A stretch of DNA of 64,000 bases. Origin: Eubacterium sp. An11. GTDB lineage: Bacteria; Bacillota; Clostridia; Lachnospirales; Lachnospiraceae. The stretch spans positions 58,811 through 122,810 of the forward strand of contig NZ_NFLV01000010.1 of the NCBI RefSeq assembly GCF_002161065.1, given 5' to 3'. The notes beneath the pieces are model-generated. The model was not told where the DNA came from, did not search any database, and worked only from the letters and a program-made list of their open reading frames with translations. Below, in pieces: positions 61,501 through 64,000 of the stretch; position 1 is the first letter of the stretch, and each line of letters starts with the position of its first letter. The translations under genes were made by a program, and so were the position numbers.

Positions 61501-63829
61501 AAAGGTAGCGACAGTCTCTCCGGATGGCAAAGTAACCCCGAAGAAAAAAGGGAAGACTAAGATTACTGCCCGAATCGCTAACGGTAAAAAGGTAACCTGG
61601 AAGATTAAGGTTAAAGAATTAAAGGCGAAGAAAATCAGTCTTAATAAAAAGAAAGTAACTCTGCACGCAGGCGAGACCCTTCGCTTAAAAACGAAATTGA
61701 AGCCGAAAGGTTCCACAGCGAAAATCAAATGGAAGTCCTCTAAGAAAAAGGTGGCGTCTGTCTCCAAGAATGGAACGGTAACTGCCAGGAAAAAGGGAAA
61801 GGCAATCATTACCGCCCAATTGCCAAACGGCAAGAAAGCGAAGTGTAAGATTATGGTGAAAAAGGCTGTGCCGCAAAATGGCGGTTCCACTGGCGGCAAT
61901 AAAAACAACAGTGGTAATACCGGCAGTTCCAACGGACAGAATCATACCGGCGGGAACTTCAACAGCAGTAATATCTCTGGCGGCGGCAGTGCGGTTACAC
62001 AGCCGGGCGGCGATACCGGGAACCAGCCGGGAGGAAATCCGGGCGGCGGCTCCGGTACGTCGGGTGATAACCAGTCTCCGGGAGATTCCGGCAATCCAAA
62101 CCCTGATGATTCTGACACACCGGGCGGAGACAGTTCCGACGATGAAAAGGTACCGACCAAACTGACGCTCGCTGCTGATCATCTCACCTTAAAAGGAAGA
62201 TGGCAGGCCATCACCCTGTCGGCGGGAGAAGAGACAGAGGTCAATGTGGGAGATGAGCTGGAGATTACCGCCGAACCGGACAGTTTCTACGGCGACAGCC
62301 AGATACTGGACGCCGATATCACAGAAGGCAACGATATGCAGAGGATTCACTGGAGCTCTGCGGACGAAACCGTTGTGAAAGTATATAACGGCGGGTTGAT
62401 TCGGGGCGTCCGCACCGGAACGACCACGGTCACGGCAACGACCACCGACGGCACCACGGCAGAGTGTCAGGTTACAGTGGAAGACGCAGACTTACAGTGG
62501 GAATCTTCTGATACAGAAGTGGCAGAGATTTCGTCTGTGGACAGCGACGGCCGGACGGCGTACATCACCACAGGAAAGGAAGGTGCGGCGGATATCATCG
62601 TTTGCAGCGGCAGTTATCAGTCAACATGTCGTCTGACGGTGTCTGCTGACAGTACAGATCCGGAGCAACCGACAGAGCCAACTGACTCAACGGACAGCAC
62701 AGAGCCAACAGAACCGACAGACCCGACGGACAGCACAGAGCCGACAGAACCGACCAATCCGACGGACAGCACAGAGCCGACAGAACCGACTGACCCGACG
62801 GACAGCACGGAGCCGACGGAGCCAACCGACCCGGATGATTCTGATGACCCGGATAATCCGGACGCGAAGCCAATCTCCACGAAAGAAGACCTGAAAGCCA
62901 TCGCTAATGATCTGGACGGCGATTACATTTTGACAAAAGATATAGATATCAGCGGAGAAAACTGGACGCCGATCGGCACGATAGAAGAACCGTTTACAGG
63001 AACGCTGGACGGAAACGGGCACACGATATCAGGGCTTACGATAGAGAAAGAGCTGTATATGGAGAATGAAGAATATTATATTGGCCTTTTTGGAGTTCTG
63101 CAAGGGGGCAGCCATACGAATGCCGTGACGATTTCTGATTTGACCTTGGAAGGAACGATTGTCTTGCGGGGAGGACAGGGCATAGATAATGAAGAACTGG
63201 AGCTGTGGCTTCAGGCAGGAGCGCTGGCGGCAGAGGTAAACTGGGCGATATTTGACAACTGTACGAACAGAGTAAATATCACAGCAGATTTTTCCATGAC
63301 GCAGGATACTGACGATATGAATTTATATGTAGGCGGAATGGTCGGTGGCTGCAACGATAACAGCCATATGTATTTCAAGCAATGCACGAATGAAGGAAAA
63401 ATCAATGTCAAAGTCAATGGAGGAGAGGAGATTATGGCATACATCGGAGGGCTCATTGGCAGGGGCGTAGCTGATATTGCCATACAAGAGTGTACGAATA
63501 AAGGCAATATCACTGTGAGTACAAAAACCAGCGATGTAGAAGGTGGACAGACAGTTGTAACATACACCGGAGGTATGGCCGGGGATCTTATCATCGCCGA
63601 TCTTGTCGATTGCATGAACCATGCGGATATCCATTGTTATGCTGAGATAAAAGAGAAACCTGAATTTTCTCCGTCAGGAGAATATTGTCTGGCAGGTGGA
63701 ATGGCGGGAAAAGAGAGAGCAGGAATCACAAAGGAAAATCTGCAGAATACTGGAAATGTTTCAGCGGAGTCACCAAATGAAGAAATGACGGTATTGTACG
63801 GCGAGTTGTTCGGTTTTCCGGCAGAATAA
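58586..63829 (+). CDS. Large mosaic surface protein (BspA-like LRR, Big_2 and GLUG-type repeats)
   Basis: A 1747-residue exported protein with a signal peptide (about 1-27, ending ISARA). Residues 30-460 are a helical domain of unknown type. A Big_2-like Ig domain follows (about 460-550), then LRR_5 repeats (about 620-790; ASVKEIKDYAFYQC, IGEYAFGYCSSLEEV). One Big_2 domain (830-905) and two very Lys-rich Big_2 domains (930-1090) come next. A Gly/Asn/Ser linker (1095-1188) leads to further Big_2 (1190-1350). A Thr/Glu/Pro repeat (1355-1428) and a C-terminal region with GTLDGNGHTISGL and VGGMVGG GLUG-like repeats complete it. No LPxTG, SLH or choline-binding anchor is visible. It is likely an adhesin or cell-surface scaffold. 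GGGAGAGG precedes the ATG at 58586; TATAAT lies at 58520. Confidence 0.85.
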   Translation: MKRVLCFILISILILNTAITPEISARAHTAVEAMAGGGMQAAGNGGDTADNEDSVTRPAIMRRADRILGLQKYDEYFIGESDADEYRRNLNKKYPASYLIEEARSRLGYTSLMSVINFANNENFRSHPEYYYEAALMSLLFEQMNDQSFWDSSEQEVDRETINIAKNLLGTAVGAETDALEELQELGKNDISDTDYLNALKGLRGLQNAEAVLYKIFDYATDALEVVQYAESLQKILSLQEEIVDFLEEMKERTNNEHLKTALDKIVAVYREQQENPDNAINIVVGLQTGEMAMSRIMQNSLDVLWEGLCVMFPELSVIGLALNIEGFVLEQVFSPDAISDAYAKLAAIWELEKVARDTVYYLGLEYSQSCGEVTEESEKLAGVFNAGWDFFTILLDADCQASLLFAKVTYNSGLHGFLQSFSGGDDYKQYADQVKSYQDQLSVWKNAICMYMEGLKPENRKVSGAVFPEYEVELDPGETYTLDLEVIPADAKDNYVDYGIVTENDDSGDEDSYDMVKENNIVRIEGNKLTAISHGTVQIEGIAGDIRSRDVMTVHVTLGGISENGLIFRVDENNEAIITGYTGTASKVEIPSYISNSRTDTIETMYPVTKVEKFTGQSGKNTTVQEIVLPASVKEIKDYAFYQCTAMKKINLENVAQIGEYAFGYCSSLEEVALKQSETEVTRIRGFAFAYCSSLRKIDLSKILLANIPEGFCYKCTSLKTILWPQNVQRIRYWAFYDCGFEELELPDTVGWLEASAVAECKNLKILVLPYSIVKVDPDPLKFINADDTVYYVEQYSDIYRRLEQWNNAMGYDFHMEYIRYLTTPKPSYTVSVGETLTIPYRKNPVLAGEVITFASSDPSVASITTNGVLTGKRPGTVTLSLKSSYGQTFSSCKVTVTAASGSGAQGNSSNGASSAAGGNVEQVVRTAKTIKKTKKTKNITAATTGKALKLKVKLTPSNANEKITWTSSKPKVATVSPDGKVTPKKKGKTKITARIANGKKVTWKIKVKELKAKKISLNKKKVTLHAGETLRLKTKLKPKGSTAKIKWKSSKKKVASVSKNGTVTARKKGKAIITAQLPNGKKAKCKIMVKKAVPQNGGSTGGNKNNSGNTGSSNGQNHTGGNFNSSNISGGGSAVTQPGGDTGNQPGGNPGGGSGTSGDNQSPGDSGNPNPDDSDTPGGDSSDDEKVPTKLTLAADHLTLKGRWQAITLSAGEETEVNVGDELEITAEPDSFYGDSQILDADITEGNDMQRIHWSSADETVVKVYNGGLIRGVRTGTTTVTATTTDGTTAECQVTVEDADLQWESSDTEVAEISSVDSDGRTAYITTGKEGAADIIVCSGSYQSTCRLTVSADSTDPEQPTEPTDSTDSTEPTEPTDPTDSTEPTEPTNPTDSTEPTEPTDPTDSTEPTEPTDPDDSDDPDNPDAKPISTKEDLKAIANDLDGDYILTKDIDISGENWTPIGTIEEPFTGTLDGNGHTISGLTIEKELYMENEEYYIGLFGVLQGGSHTNAVTISDLTLEGTIVLRGGQGIDNEELELWLQAGALAAEVNWAIFDNCTNRVNITADFSMTQDTDDMNLYVGGMVGGCNDNSHMYFKQCTNEGKINVKVNGGEEIMAYIGGLIGRGVADIAIQECTNKGNITVSTKTSDVEGGQTVVTYTGGMAGDLIIADLVDCMNHADIHCYAEIKEKPEFSPSGEYCLAGGMAGKERAGITKENLQNTGNVSAESPNEEMTVLYGELFGFPAE
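62653..62835 (+). repeat. Short tandem coding repeat (TEPTxPTDS)
   Basis: About five units of a roughly 36-base repeat encode TEPTEPTDPTDS-like sequence inside the surface protein. Units are nearly identical at the DNA level, so copy-number variation by slippage is likely. Confidence 0.85.
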
Positions 63830-63881
63830 TTTCCCGGAAAAAAGAACTTAGAAAACAAAAAAATTAAAGAGATCTGTACAG

Positions 63882-64000
63882 TGATATGCTCCCCTTTAGG
63901 TAGACAGTTGAAATAATAAAACTGTTTATCTGGAGGGGAGTTTTATTATGCCTAGAGGAATATTACCAGAAGTGAAGCTACGGGCCGTAAAAGATTACAT
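63882..64000 (+). mobile_element. Left end of an IS3-type insertion sequence (partial)
   Basis: From about 63882 the sequence TGATATGCTCCCCTTTAGG, then a short AGACAGTT / AACTGTTT hairpin, resembles the left end of IS3-family elements common in Clostridia. A transposase OrfA start follows. The right end is outside the window. Target duplication cannot be checked. Confidence 0.55.
63948..64000 (+). CDS. IS3-family transposase OrfA, N-terminal fragment (partial)
   Basis: ATG at 63948 with GGAGGGGAG upstream. The visible 17 residues read MPRGILPEVKLRAVKDY, which fits the opening of the IS3-type OrfA helix-turn-helix (conserved KL-AV--Y pattern). The gene runs off the window edge, so completeness is unknown. 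Confidence 0.6.
   Translation, partial: MPRGILPEVKLRAVKDY

Noticed and set aside
1..64000. CRISPR array, rRNA operon or prophage
   Set aside because: No regularly spaced direct repeats with unique spacers, no rRNA-like sequence and no phage structural genes were seen. The only tandem repeats are within the surface-protein gene.

Overview
The window looks like a chromosomal segment of a low-to-moderate GC, Gram-positive, spore-forming anaerobe of the Lachnospiraceae type. The evidence is strong AGGAGG-type ribosome binding sites with some GTG and TTG starts, many T-rich intrinsic terminators, a PdaA-type (cortex) deacetylase, ECF vitamin/metal transporters, BspA-like leucine-rich-repeat proteins, a TSCPD protein and a RACo-like corrinoid activator. 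Species cannot be fixed from the sequence alone.

Layout. 1-6.4 kb: end of a sodium:solute symporter, a small membrane protein, then aroK-aroD, a YegS/BmrU lipid kinase, serS, an iron-sulfur flavoprotein and trmB. 6.6-12.3 kb: a D,D-carboxypeptidase, tRNA-Lys(CTT), an AI-2E-family permease, a 42-residue small ORF and an OmpR/histidine kinase pair. 12.4-15.8 kb: an AT-rich PAPS-dependent sulfotransferase, an OmpR-type regulator with a degenerate receiver, a truncated second sulfotransferase, a foldable intergenic element and a BlaI-type repressor. 16-19.4 kb: a cobalt ECF transporter operon (cbiQ-cbiO-cbiM-cbiN) behind a long AT-rich leader. 19.4-26.7 kb: an AT-rich nucleoside-use island (Crp/Fnr regulator, MFS carrier, nucleoside hydrolase, PfkB kinase, complete ECF transporter).

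26.7-36.9 kb: a LOG-family phosphoribohydrolase, a RACo-like ASKHA protein, then the most notable block: polysaccharide pyruvyl transferase, cysD, a cysN-cysC fusion, a second sulfotransferase and a two-repeat ChrA-type carrier. This block can make PAPS and transfer sulfate, but no PAPS reductase or sulfite reductase is present in the window. The natural reading is sulfation of an envelope glycan or other acceptor, not cysteine synthesis. The sulfotransferases at 12.4 and 33.8 kb share both PAPS-binding motifs and end in coiled coils, as does the pyruvyl transferase.

36.9-49.8 kb: a nuclease remnant, a minus-strand MoxR / VWA-metallopeptidase-like / leucine-rich-repeat operon, an uncharacterised protein, proC, a secreted NlpC/P60-like protein, an S66 peptidase, exonuclease III, a RhuM-type accessory gene flanked by gene scraps, and murG with a TSCPD gene. 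49.8-64 kb: MTA/SAH nucleosidase, a membrane protein, a PdaA-like lipoprotein, an OPT peptide transporter, an orphan PqqD protein overlapping a membrane-anchored partner, an M20 dipeptidase, an esterase, a 1747-residue mosaic surface protein, and the left end of an IS3-type element running off the edge.
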